A stretch of 22,608 nucleotides of DNA from Bacteroidales bacterium UBA6267 (GTDB lineage Bacteria > Bacteroidota > Bacteroidia > Bacteroidales > UBA1556), in assembly GCA_002440745.1 (NCBI GenBank), contig DJVB01000007.1:1-22608 (forward strand), given 5' to 3'. The notes beneath the pieces were generated by a model, which made no database searches, was not told where the DNA came from, and saw nothing but the letters and a program-made list of their open reading frames with translations. The translations under genes were made by a program, and so were the position numbers. Within the stretch, counting starts at the first letter, position 1, and the number at the start of each line of letters is the position of its first letter. This document shows, piece after piece, positions 6,328 through 16,400 of the stretch.

Positions 6328-7501
6328 AGATTTTTTTATAATCTTTCCATGCTTTTTTAAGATTCTCTCCCTTTTTCCCCCCTTTATATTTACCTTTCGT
6401 CATTTTTAAATATTTTTGAAACGAAGGAGGATGATGACTTGGTGTATTATAAAATCCTTTCCTGCTCTTATTGGATCGAAAAAGTTTATTCGGATTAGGG
6501 CCTTCAGTCGGCAACTCCATCATCAATTGGAGAAAATTTTTAAATATTAATAGCAACATCGTTTCGCCGCCATATTTATTATAAGCATTTCTATAACTTA
6601 AAATTAAATAATTGCCTTCATACATTTGAAATCTTACGTATCTACTAATCGGATCGTTACTGTTTTTTAAATGTTGCCAAACAGCCAAATCTCTTCTATT
6701 CCAATAATATCCTTTTTTGTTATTTGTGGAAATGGAAGGGTTATTAATATTATTAACTGCTCCACTTCCATGAACTTCAACTCCTTCTAAACTAATTGGT
6801 TTTGAGGTTTTTGTACCATCTTCATTGTATCGAGTGTACTGGTCTGTTTCTGGATCGATTGCTGAACCAGACTTTCCTAAATATTTATCTCCTTCTTTTA
6901 GATTTTGTATCTTTCCGTCTTCGCCTTTTTTAACATCCTTATCATAGACAATTTCACCATTTCTTTCAACCCAGTCATCTAATTCCCCGTTAGGATCGAT
7001 ACGCATCACAGGATTCCAAGAAGAATAATTATAAGGAGATAGATTTGGACGTTCTTCACTCAACGGATCCACGCTCAAAAAGATGGATAAATCCGAACTA
7101 TAATATCTAGCATGAGCATAGTCGAAGCCTGTCTCTGGGTCTCTTTCTTTGCCCGTAAACTGATACACTGCGCCCCAACTGCTCTGCCGCTGCTCTATGA
7201 ACTGCTCGCCGTAAGGCATATTTTGCATATGCTGGTAAGCCTCGCCCGAGGCGTCGGTTATCCAACTGCTGCTGCCTAAGTGATCGCTATGGTAGGAGTA
7301 TTGGTTTTCTTCTATCTCGTCTTGGTGGAGGCTTTCTTCCAAAAACTCAAACTCGGTATGCAGGCTCAAAAAGCCGCTGCGTATGCCCACACACTCGCCG
7401 GAACGGTTGAGGAGGTGGTGGAGGTCTTGGGCGCAAAACGCCAACATTGTTTGAATACAAACATCATTGTTTTGCCTAATGTTTAATGATTTTAAAAACA
7501 T
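6320..7501 (-). CDS. Orphan Rhs cassette O2 with basic tip of unknown function
   Basis: The product has 393 residues from the ATG at 7499-7501. A TTG start at 7582 would run into the preceding gene and is less likely; an ATG at 7447 is possible. Core homology begins at DLHHLLNRSGECVGIRSGF (about residue 26) and continues through YHSDHLGSSSWI, MPYGEQFIEQRQSSW, FTGKERD and SVDPL to RIDPNG near residue 172. The tip starts with a spacer (DDWVERNGEIVYDKD, then EGDKYLGKSG) like that of O4. It ends in a strongly basic segment with Ser-His-His-Pro-Pro and many Lys (TKGKYKGGKKGENLKKAWKD). The paired His and basic end could suit a nuclease, but no catalytic motif is clear. The overlapping I2a gene is the likely immunity gene. 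Confidence 0.85.
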   Translation of the reverse strand: MFLKSLNIRQNNDVCIQTMLAFCAQDLHHLLNRSGECVGIRSGFLSLHTEFEFLEESLHQDEIEENQYSYHSDHLGSSSWITDASGEAYQHMQNMPYGEQFIEQRQSSWGAVYQFTGKERDPETGFDYAHARYYSSDLSIFLSVDPLSEERPNLSPYNYSSWNPVMRIDPNGELDDWVERNGEIVYDKDVKKGEDGKIQNLKEGDKYLGKSGSAIDPETDQYTRYNEDGTKTSKPISLEGVEVHGSGAVNNINNPSISTNNKKGYYWNRRDLAVWQHLKNSNDPISRYVRFQMYEGNYLILSYRNAYNKYGGETMLLLIFKNFLQLMMELPTEGPNPNKLFRSNKSRKGFYNTPSHHPPSFQKYLKMTKGKYKGGKKGENLKKAWKDYKKIYG

Positions 7502-7547
7502 GAGATAAAGATAATCAGTTTTTCGATATTGACATAACAGGATTATT

Positions 7548-8627
7548 TTAATTCGGCCAAATTGTATTTCCTTCCATATCAATATATTTGTATTGATTGT
7601 TTTGTTTAATTAAAATCAAATCTCCTTGTAATCTTTTGAAATGAGGATATTTGTATTCTGTCCATGTAGGCATTAATTCTGCGGCTGAAAATGATAATAT
7701 GTTCCCTAAACTATTTAATATTAGCACTTTATTGTTGCCTTCATTGGAGTAAAATATTAAACACATTTCGTTTCCTAAATTTGATATTTCTAAAATGTCA
7801 ATACTATCGTGGTTTAGTAAAAACTCAAATAATATTTTATTGGTTTTATCAATCATTTTAATAAAATATTTTCCGGAATCTGTATTTATAACCCATGCCT
7901 CACCATCAAGGAAATCAGAAGCAAAATTGTATTTTTCTTTGATAATCTTTTTATTCGTTAAATTTAAATATCCGCATAGACCATTTTTACTAAATAAAAT
8001 CAAACTATCTGAATATCCATTACTTGAAAGTTTCAAGTTTGGGATTCTCTGTTTTTCACCCTTTATATTTAATATCTGAGTTATTTCTGAATTATACTCG
8101 GATTTTGGTATAACCAAAAAACCTGAATTAAAATAATAATCAGCCGGCACACCATCTTCATTGCCATAATAACCTATCTCATTTGCAATAATCAAATTAG
8201 TTGTGTCGATAATAACCCATTTACGATAATCTATTTTTACTATAGTCCTATTCTCGTTAAAACTAAATCCATCTATATATTGGGGTGAAATTACAAAATT
8301 ACCTTCTGAACTAATATAACCATATAACGAATCCATCTTAATTAAAGCAATCCCTTCGTTGAATGAGTAGGCTTCATTGAATAAAGTATCAATCCTAATA
8401 TTACCATTCGTATCAATATATCCCCATTTTCTGTTGAGACAAATTGCAGCTAAATTCTCATGAAATAGTTTTACTTCTTCAAACTTTGGTTTAATTTTTA
8501 CATTCCCTTCTTCATCAATATATCCCCACTTGTTATCTTTCGTAATAAAAGGATAATATGCTTGACCTATTACAGCCTGAATGCGTATTAAAACAATTAC
8601 AAATATAATTAATATTTTGATTTTCAT
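7548..8627 (-). CDS. Secreted WG-repeat protein, candidate immunity protein I1
   Basis: The product has 359 residues with an N-terminal signal peptide (ILIIFVIVLIRIQAVIGQ). It carries a series of WG-type repeats, each a Trp/Tyr-Gly-Tyr-Ile core followed by an acidic turn and a Lys/Phe strand: KWGYIDEEGNVKIKPKF, KWGYIDTNGNIRIDTLF, LYGYISSEGNFVISPQY, a weaker LCGYLNLTNKKII, and a partial YKYIDMEGNTIWPN at the C-terminus. WG repeats are known beta-rich binding modules. It begins 17 bases after the stop of orphan cassette O1, so the two are almost certainly co-transcribed, and it is the only candidate immunity gene for O1. It is unusually long for an immunity protein. The role is inferred from position. 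Confidence 0.85.
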   Translation of the reverse strand: MKIKILIIFVIVLIRIQAVIGQAYYPFITKDNKWGYIDEEGNVKIKPKFEEVKLFHENLAAICLNRKWGYIDTNGNIRIDTLFNEAYSFNEGIALIKMDSLYGYISSEGNFVISPQYIDGFSFNENRTIVKIDYRKWVIIDTTNLIIANEIGYYGNEDGVPADYYFNSGFLVIPKSEYNSEITQILNIKGEKQRIPNLKLSSNGYSDSLILFSKNGLCGYLNLTNKKIIKEKYNFASDFLDGEAWVINTDSGKYFIKMIDKTNKILFEFLLNHDSIDILEISNLGNEMCLIFYSNEGNNKVLILNSLGNILSFSAAELMPTWTEYKYPHFKRLQGDLILIKQNNQYKYIDMEGNTIWPN

Positions 8628-8644
8628 ATTTATATGATTAAAAT

Positions 8645-9988
8645 CTATAAAAATAAAACTGTTTTATGTCGGTCGGGTATTGCCTCTTTTTTTCTTTTAC
8701 TTATGCTTATACCGATTGTTATACCAACCTCATCATGTCCAAACTGATCAAGGCGAACTCCGTTAATTATACTATTGTTAACATTATATCGGCTTTGCAC
8801 ATCAATTGTCTTTGAACCATCAAAGTAAGTATCTACAATAAATTGGGCTCTACTCTTAGACCATTCTGAATCTATGTCAAAGGTTCTATTCTCGTATGTC
8901 GCCGGAACTCCCGAGGCTGTTACATAAACTATATCATCATGTGTATATAGGCTTAAAACTTTAGAATTTTCTTTACATCTTCCTATTTCATTAGTTTGAT
9001 AGGGAGCATAATACATTTCATGGGATACATAATGATTCCCAATAATGTGCAATTTAACATTATCATGCTGTTCAGTTAATTTTGTAAGAATTTTAGTTAC
9101 CTTGTTATCTCCAAATGACTCTTCCATCTTTTGAATATCACCTTGATAATCAGAAAACTGTTGCGATCTTCTTCCTCTTAATAAAGCTAATGATTTTCTT
9201 TCTTTATAGGTGCTTCTATAATTAAAACTTTTAAATCCGTCTTTCCAACTAAAAAACCAAAATTTCTGTCCATCACCGGTATGTGCTATAGTCCAAACGT
9301 TTGAACCATCATCCATTTTCACTTTGAAGAACTTTGGCCAAAGACCATCTTCATCAACAAACATCACCGGATTCCAAAAAGCGTAGGAATAACCAGAAAT
9401 CCCAGGAAATCTACTCGCCAGCGGATCCACACTCAACCAAACACTCAAATCCGAACTGTAGTAACGTGCCCCGAAGTAATCAAAGCCCGTCTCCGAGTCG
9501 CGCTCCTTGCCCGTAAACTGATACACCGCGCCCCAACTGCTCTGCCGCTGCTCTATAAACTGCTCGCCGTAAGGCATATTTTGCAGATGCTGGTAAGCCT
9601 CGCCAGAGGCGTCACTTATCCAATTGCTGCTGCCGAGGTGATCGCTATGGTAGAAGTATTGGTTTTCTTCTATCTCGTCTTGGTTGAGGCTTTCTTCCAA
9701 AAACTCAAACTCGGTGTGCAGGCTCAAAAAGCCGCTACGTATGCCCACACACTCGCCGGAACGGTTGAGGAGCTCGTGGAGGTCTTGGGAAATCTGGTGG
9801 TAGTCGGCATTTTTATCCGCAACGTCTGTTCGCATATCCACAAGGCTAAGGGCAAAGCCGCCGCCTAAATTTCGACTTCGCTCAGTACAAGTTGTCGAGG
9901 CAATACGCTCGCTAAAATAGAAGTTGGATAACATATTGATATCTTCATTTTCATTTCCAATTTTTACTGAGCTTATTCCAAAACTCAT
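8645..9988 (-). CDS. Orphan Rhs cassette O1 with tip of unknown function
   Basis: The product has 447 residues. The first 25 or so residues (MSFGISSVKIGNENEDIN and onward) do not match R0. Core homology starts at SERIAS and is at once interrupted by a REP-encoded insertion (TTCTERSRN) before GGGFALS. The core then runs through YHSDHLGSSNWI, MPYGEQFIEQRQSSW, FTGKERD, YFGARYY and SVDPL. It ends VDEDG, where the other cassettes have IDPxG. The tip (residues about 216-447) begins LWPKFFKVKMDDGSNVW and includes LRGRRSQQFSDYQGD, KLHIIGNHYVSHEMYY and SEWSKSRAQFIVDTYFDG. I recognise no toxin family. A TACTTTTG box lies just upstream of the start. The WG-repeat gene follows after 17 bases. Confidence 0.85.
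   Translation of the reverse strand: MSFGISSVKIGNENEDINMLSNFYFSERIASTTCTERSRNLGGGFALSLVDMRTDVADKNADYHQISQDLHELLNRSGECVGIRSGFLSLHTEFEFLEESLNQDEIEENQYFYHSDHLGSSNWISDASGEAYQHLQNMPYGEQFIEQRQSSWGAVYQFTGKERDSETGFDYFGARYYSSDLSVWLSVDPLASRFPGISGYSYAFWNPVMFVDEDGLWPKFFKVKMDDGSNVWTIAHTGDGQKFWFFSWKDGFKSFNYRSTYKERKSLALLRGRRSQQFSDYQGDIQKMEESFGDNKVTKILTKLTEQHDNVKLHIIGNHYVSHEMYYAPYQTNEIGRCKENSKVLSLYTHDDIVYVTASGVPATYENRTFDIDSEWSKSRAQFIVDTYFDGSKTIDVQSRYNVNNSIINGVRLDQFGHDEVGITIGISISKRKKEAIPDRHKTVLFL
9869..9900. repeat. REP-like element (TTCGACTTCGCTCAG type) inside O1 core
   Basis: The plus strand contains TTCGACTTCGCTCAGTACA then AGTTGTCGAGG. The related R0 DNA around 11600 reads directly from cct to atttt and ggaggcgatgcg, so the element is inserted into Rhs core. 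The net gain is 21 bases and the frame is kept, producing TTCTERSRN in the protein. I recall this sequence type as a dispersed Bacteroidota repeat. Confidence 0.6.
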
Positions 9989-10010
9989 AATAGATTAAAT
10001 TTAATTTGCA

Positions 10011-10018
10011 CAAAAGTA
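10011..10018 (-). promoter_or_regulatory. Promoter box upstream of O1
   Basis: The minus strand reads TACTTTTG, an exact TAnnTTTG match, in the 33-base gap between I0 and O1. It would give a leader of about 15-20 bases before the O1 ATG. A -33 element would have to lie inside the I0 gene, and none is clear. Confidence 0.4.
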
Positions 10019-10021
10019 TTA

Positions 10022-10447
10022 CTAAATGATTGAAATTGATTGAAAAATAATTAAAATAAGAATAGTAATAAAAATAAGTATTATCAAAGCTAAGAATATT
10101 TTAGTAAAAAAAACAGGTAAAACATTAGTTTCAATTACCTTTCTTTTAATATTTACTTTAAGATTATTTGGTATGGATTTAAACAGTAACCAAAAAGGAA
10201 CAATTATTATGAATCCAAAAATAAATCCAGCAAAACTTAGAGGAAGATCACTTTCAAATATTAAAAAAAAGTTTCGATTTCCAAAAAAATCAATAATCAT
10301 TATTGGAAACACTGCAATCATAAATATTGAGGCAAAACATAAAGCTATAATACTTGATTCCATGTCAGGCCATCTTTTATTATAAATTTGTCTCAAAAAT
10401 TTATAAAACAACACCCAATAATAGTATAGCATTAAAATAAACTTCAT
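10022..10447 (-). CDS. Multi-pass membrane protein, candidate immunity protein I0
   Basis: The product has 141 residues with about three to four predicted membrane segments: an aromatic N-terminus (MLYYYWVLFYKFL), then IIALCFASIFMIAVFPIMII, FAGFIFGFIIIVPFWLLF and FLALIILIFITILILIIF at the C-terminus. Short basic loops lie between them (QIYNKRW, NLKVNIKRK). Its start overlaps the R0 stop as ATGA, so translation is coupled to the R0 tip. The R0 tip itself has hydrophobic helices, which fits a membrane-acting toxin neutralised in the membrane. The coding DNA is extremely AT-rich (8 G/C in the 60 bases 10021-10080), unlike the Rhs core. I cannot name a family. Confidence 0.75.
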   Translation of the reverse strand: MKFILMLYYYWVLFYKFLRQIYNKRWPDMESSIIALCFASIFMIAVFPIMIIDFFGNRNFFLIFESDLPLSFAGFIFGFIIIVPFWLLFKSIPNNLKVNIKRKVIETNVLPVFFTKIFLALIILIFITILILIIFQSISII

Positions 10448-13400
10448 TTTCTAGATTCTTTTATAAAATATTCTCCAAGGTCAAAAAGTCCATTAACTAA
10501 TAAAATTGTTGCACCAATTGGTGCTAGTGGTGTAAATAACATTACGGTACCCGCTGCGTAGCCCGCTGCCTGAGCAGCTTGCAACGAGCCTTCTATATAT
10601 TTTTTATTTGTAAAAGCTTTAATACTTTCATGCGTGTTGTCAATTACACCAACAACACCTCCAACAAAAGAAGCAGATTTGCCTATCAATTTGACAGTTT
10701 TCATCCCTATTCCTCGGGTTGCTTCATTAATTATTGTAGTTTCTAAACCTAATCCAAAGGAGACATCACTTCCATTAAAACTATTTTGTTTCGAGTTAGT
10801 GCCTCCTCTAACAATACCAGCAACTATTTCTATTCCGTCTAAGTTTCGACTGCCATCAGAAGGATCATTGCTAATTCTAATTGAAGAGTTTGATTTTGAA
10901 TCATAGATTATTATGTTTTTTTCCTGATTGTAATTTGCATTACTTAGCCCCAATTTATCTCCTCTTTTGTTGATAAACTCAACTAGTTTTCTACCATGTC
11001 TTGATTTTCCAGTCAATTCAAATCTTTCTTTTTTTCTTTCAAACTTTCTTTCAAATCTATTTGGTTTTTCTTCTAGTCCCCAAGGATCAATATACCGAAT
11101 GGGGTTACTTAAAACATATGAATAAGCCGAAGTACTCGGATACTTATCCGCCAACGGATCCACACTCAACCAAACACTCAACTCCGAACTGTAGTAGCGA
11201 GCCCCGAAGTAATCAAAGCCCGTCTCCGTGTCTCGTTCTTTGCCAGTAAACTTGTATCTCGTATCCCATTCGCCGGCTTTTTGTTGTATAAAGAGCTCCC
11301 CATAAGGAAGATACTCAATATGCTCATACGCATATCCTCCGCCATCACTTATCCAAGCGGAAGAACCTAAGTGGTCGCTATGGTAGAAGTATTGGTTTTC
11401 TTCTATCTCGTCTTGATGGAGGCTTTCTTCCAAAAACTCAAACTCGTTGTGCAGGCTCAAAAAGCCGCTGCGTATGCCCACACACTCGCCGGAACGGTTG
11501 AGGAGGTGGTGGAGGTCATTGGAAATCTGTGGGTAGTCGGCATTTTTATCCGCAACGTCTGTTCGCATATCCACAAGGCTAAGGGCAAAGCCGCCGCCTA
11601 TTTTGGAGGCGATGCGCTCGCTGCCGGTGAAGTAGTGCTTGGTGTATTCCCGATTCGTAAGCACCATATAGGGTGATGTGTAGAGGGTTTTTTCGGTCAG
11701 ATTGGCCACATCAAAATAGTCTTTGCCATTCAACGTCATCTGCTCCACAGCACCCGTAAACTTCCACACTCGCTCGCCTCCGGCGTTGTAGAGGTAGCTG
11801 CTCATACTTAGGTTGTCTTTAACGCTCATCAGTCGGTTCTCCTCGTCCCAGCACAACCGTCTTTCCATCACTTCGTCGTCGCCCATGTCGGTTTGCTGCA
11901 TGGTCATATTGCCATTGGCATCCCAACTGATTTGCATATCTAACTGGCTCACCTGATCGGCAACCGTTTGCACGGCATGGGGCTTTGTGGTGTAGTAACT
12001 GTAGTTTCGGTTGTAGTTGATTGTGCCTTCCAAACCGCCTATTAATGTGTTGGCAGAGAGGGTTTTGTTGGTGATGTTGCCCGTTGAGCTATACGCCATA
12101 AGTAGCTGATAGCTATAGTCGGTGCCAAACTGCCCCACCGAGTTCACCAACCGATAGAGCGAGTCGTAGGCATGTTGATAATTGTACTGTCCGCCCATGC
12201 TGTTGGCCGACCCGGCGTGATTGGTGTCGCTCAGGATATTGCCCACAAGGTCGTAGCTATAGGTTATATCTTGCATGGTGTCGGTGAGCGAAAACGACTG
12301 CAAACGATTCAACCGGCGATTGATAGGGTTGTAGAAATAGTTGTTGACGGTGCCATTACCGTAGTCCATCCGCACCCTGCTACCAAACTTGTCGTATCCC
12401 ACGGATTCTAAATAGCTATAACTTTGAGAGCCTTTTTGTCCACTCATTTCCACAAGATTACCTGCCTCATCGTAGTCGTAGCTTACCACCTCTCCATCAG
12501 CGTAGGTGATAGATTTTGTACGATTCCAACTGTCGTATTCCCATTGGGTCATAAAAGTGTAGGTTTCGCCCGCAGGCATTACAAAAGTATGGTTATTTTC
12601 AATAAGTTCACCTAATTTTCCATAAGAAAAAGTTTGCACCCCTGAAGCGTCTTGCATTTTAACCAATCTGCCACTTTGATTTCCGGTGTTTGCATCGCCA
12701 TATTCGTAATACACGTTGTTTTCGGGGTTTTGGGGGTAAGTAACTTGAGTCAAACGGTTATAGTCGTAAGAATATTGTATGAATTCTGAGGTGCCAGCAA
12801 GATTTGCCGTTTGTGTGGTGAGCAGGTTACCGGCATTGTCGTAGGTATAGGAAGTGATGCCGGCATCGGGATGTATGCGCTCAATGAGTTGTCCGGCAAG
12901 GTCATAGTTATAGTAAGTCGAATTTAGCTCGGGATCAATAGATTGAATAAGCTCACCTATAGGACTGTAAATAAATTTTGTTGTAGCTCCATGTGGTGCT
13001 TTGATGGTGGTTTGTTTACCCTTAATATCGAAGAAAGCAGCTATAGAAATACCATTAGCATCAGTTACAATTTGTTTGAAACAATTTTTGTCAAAACCAT
13101 CTAAACCAACTCGGTATTCCATAGAAGTTGTGGTTAAGTCAGGAGTAATCATTTCAACTGATCTGTCCATCACATCATAGACCACCCTTGTTGGATTAAT
13201 CGTATCCACATTAAAGTTAAAAACAGATTCAGTCCCTAAGGATTCTGTTATAGGAAAATAGGATTCTACAGGTCTTCCATATCCATCGTAAACTACTTTT
13301 CCTGAAACTATCATTACCTCATTTGGGTTTCCGGATTGATCGGAGATTATGGCATTTCGTTTCGACTGAATCACTCTTCCTAACCCGTCAGAAAGAACAA

Positions 13401-16400
13401 CAGAAGAAAAGAAATTGTTTTGATTCAAAGGATCCAAATACGTAGTAAGAGCCCATGGAATGGAATCGGCAGAGGGTTGCGTATGGTCGTGCTGGTCGCT
13501 ATAGTCGAATTGAATTAAAGGTTCACTACCTGCATCCTCATAAGGGCCTTTAATATATTGAATTCGACCGTTATCGTAATACTTAAAATTAATCTCATTT
13601 CCGGCAATATCTATGGTTTTTACGGGCAAGCCTAAACGAAAATCATAGACGGTAGAACTGCTATTACCGAATATATCTGTAACGGTTATTGGATAAGTAT
13701 TAACCACCGGATCATAATCGTAGTTGTATTGCAATCGCTGTTGATTAGCATTCTCGGGATAATAAATCCGATTGACAAGACCATAGTTATTGTACTCAAT
13801 ATCTATTACCGATTGATTCGAACCATTATAGGAAATGAGTTGAGATAAAACTCCTGTAGAATCAATATAATCACCTGCTCTCGAACGCAATAAGGTAGTT
13901 CCATTTTTAACAAACATCGAATCAACCATCGACAAGATATTTTGAACAGTGTCCGAATGATAGATTATTTCAGTTACAAGGTCGTCAGAATTATCAAGTA
14001 TATCACCGTGATTATAATATTCTATGATATTGCCAAATTTACCGTGTTTGTAGGTTTCATAGCTAGTCATACTTCCGCCGGACTCATAATAGAAGGCAAT
14101 TTTTGAAGAAATTGCCGGATAATATGGCCCAAAACAATGAACCATATTGGATGGAACTTCATTACCCGTTTCTATCTCTTTTGCCTTGTAAAAATAAAAT
14201 ACTTCAACTTTTATTATACCCAAAGAATCTTTAAGGGTTTCGTAATATTTAAGTCCTTTAAAGATAAAATCAGAATTATGATAACGTTCTAATGTTGTTC
14301 TGTAAGGATTTGAGGTTAAAGAAGTTGGATTCATCTGCATCGTTAAAACAGTATCAAACCCTAAAAAGCTTCTTTCGGCTCTATGATAATAAGGATTATG
14401 ATAGTCAAAAGTATAGTAAACGCGATCTTCACCGTCTCCGGCATGGGCATCATAAATACTCAAGGAAGACATAACATATTTTCGTTGAGGCATTTTCTGA
14501 GAGCTTTCAGTTAAAGAGTACGAGATCTCATACTGGCTTTTAGATGGTGTAACTACTTTCTTAAGAATATTAATCCTTCCAAGTTTTGAGTATTTTACCT
14601 TAACACCACTTGCTCCTTCAGCAGAAACCAAATCTAAATAACCATCGTTGTTCATATCTCTTAAGTCTATTTTTTGCTTGGTAACGCTCGCACTTGCGGA
14701 GAATCGTAAATTCCCTACTATTTTAACCCATCCGACTGGGATGCCTAAAGAGCCACTCAACGGAACATCGGCGTTATAGGATTTACTTAAAGATATTTCA
14801 TTATCATCTGACCATTCCCAATCACTAAAAAACGAGGTTCCTGTATTGAGTTTTACCCAAATATGCGAGTTATAAATGAATATCATATCATTCAACCCAT
14901 CACCATTTATGTCCATAATTAGTTTATTATTTGAATTGTCAGAAAGGGTACCTACAATACCCGCTGACCAAGAGAGTAAGTCTTTTGAGAAATATGGTGT
15001 TCCTCCATTTATTGCTAAAGAGATTTGATTGCTCTCACCTTCTCGGATAAGATTAAACCCTGAAATGTTTTCCTTTAAACCAAAGGTGTACCCAAAATTC
15101 AATTGCACCATACCATTATTAAAGCATCTGTCATTCAACCCATCCCCGTTAATGTCGATATAGGAATAGTTGTCCTCATTAGAACCATGTGAATAAGATC
15201 TATTGCCTCTAACTGCGAAATTTTTCGCTTTTCCGGTTGATGTTCTGGTGGTTTTTAGTGAGCTTAATCCATCGCTGATTCCCCATGATTTAAAAGTGCT
15301 GGATTTCTCATCAAAAATATTATTTCCAATTCCGTTATGAAATCCGCCAACAGGCAAAGTATATTGAATTGATTGTCCAATAACATCAGGGAAACGGTCA
15401 CCATTTAAATCTAAGAAATTCGATATTTGTTTTTCTTCACCACTGCCTCCAGAACCCCCAAGTGATATTTTCAAATCTTCTACTCCTGCTCCTGCACCAA
15501 ACAAATAGGTTTTACTTGTTGACTCCGACATTAAGCGAACTGATTGTAATTTAAGTGAAGGGTCGTCTAAAACTGGCAAAGGAGAATCGTAGATGGTATC
15601 TGTTTTTTGTACATAAGCTAAAGTATTAGATTGTATGTTACCGTTTAAATACGCAGCACCCGCAAAATCAGTCCACATCAACGAGTCCTGATGAGGAACC
15701 AACATAATAAAAGGCATGGTCAATGGATCATTTAATCCACCTTTCTTTAATGTTGCTTCTAAATCGTCAAAATTCTGAATCCCAGCAGTATCCACCTTTA
15801 TTAAATTAGTATCTCTTGCTAAATCAGTCAAGCATAATAGGTTTTCGTTAATAGGATTGAGGGGATATCCATTAGGATCTCTATAAGAAAAATGCCCCCA
15901 GCCTCGATATAAAGTTCCGAAAATAAAGGTTGAATCCGGCAGTTTTGAATACACTCCAATAGAAGTGGTATCATTTCCACCATCAATAATCAGATTAGCA
16001 TTCACAATGTTATTTGCTAAATTATAGTCATTTGTATATAGCTCATAATACAACCTTTTATTATTTGATAATGTTGTGTACATTGTCGGAAATTGCGGAA
16101 CATTGAAAAGGACATTAAATGTTTTCTTTCCTATAACCTTTTTGTTTTCTTTAACAACCAAAACCATTTGTCCACTAACCGGAGGATTCTGAGGGTTGAA
16201 ATGAATTAAAGGGGTAAAAGAATGAGCTCCAGCTACAAGCGAATCCGATATCGTTGGTTGAATACTATTCTGATAGTAATCGTAAGTAACCATGGGTTTC
16301 ACACGAACCGTTGAATGGTGTTGGCTGGTATCCACCGCCATTCCTGGTATATTAGTGTAGAACAAATCAAAATCGTGAACTAACTTTGGCCAATCGACAT

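Noticed and set aside
7502..7582. An upstream TTG start extending O2 to 420 residues
   Set aside because: The extension runs into the WG-repeat gene and shows no Rhs homology; the ATG at 7501 is a better start.
674..9988. Reading the orphan cassettes as simple rhs pseudogenes
   Set aside because: All five complete ones have long intact frames with plausible ATG starts and coupled downstream genes, and some have promoter-like boxes. Truncation relative to R0 is expected for orphan tips.
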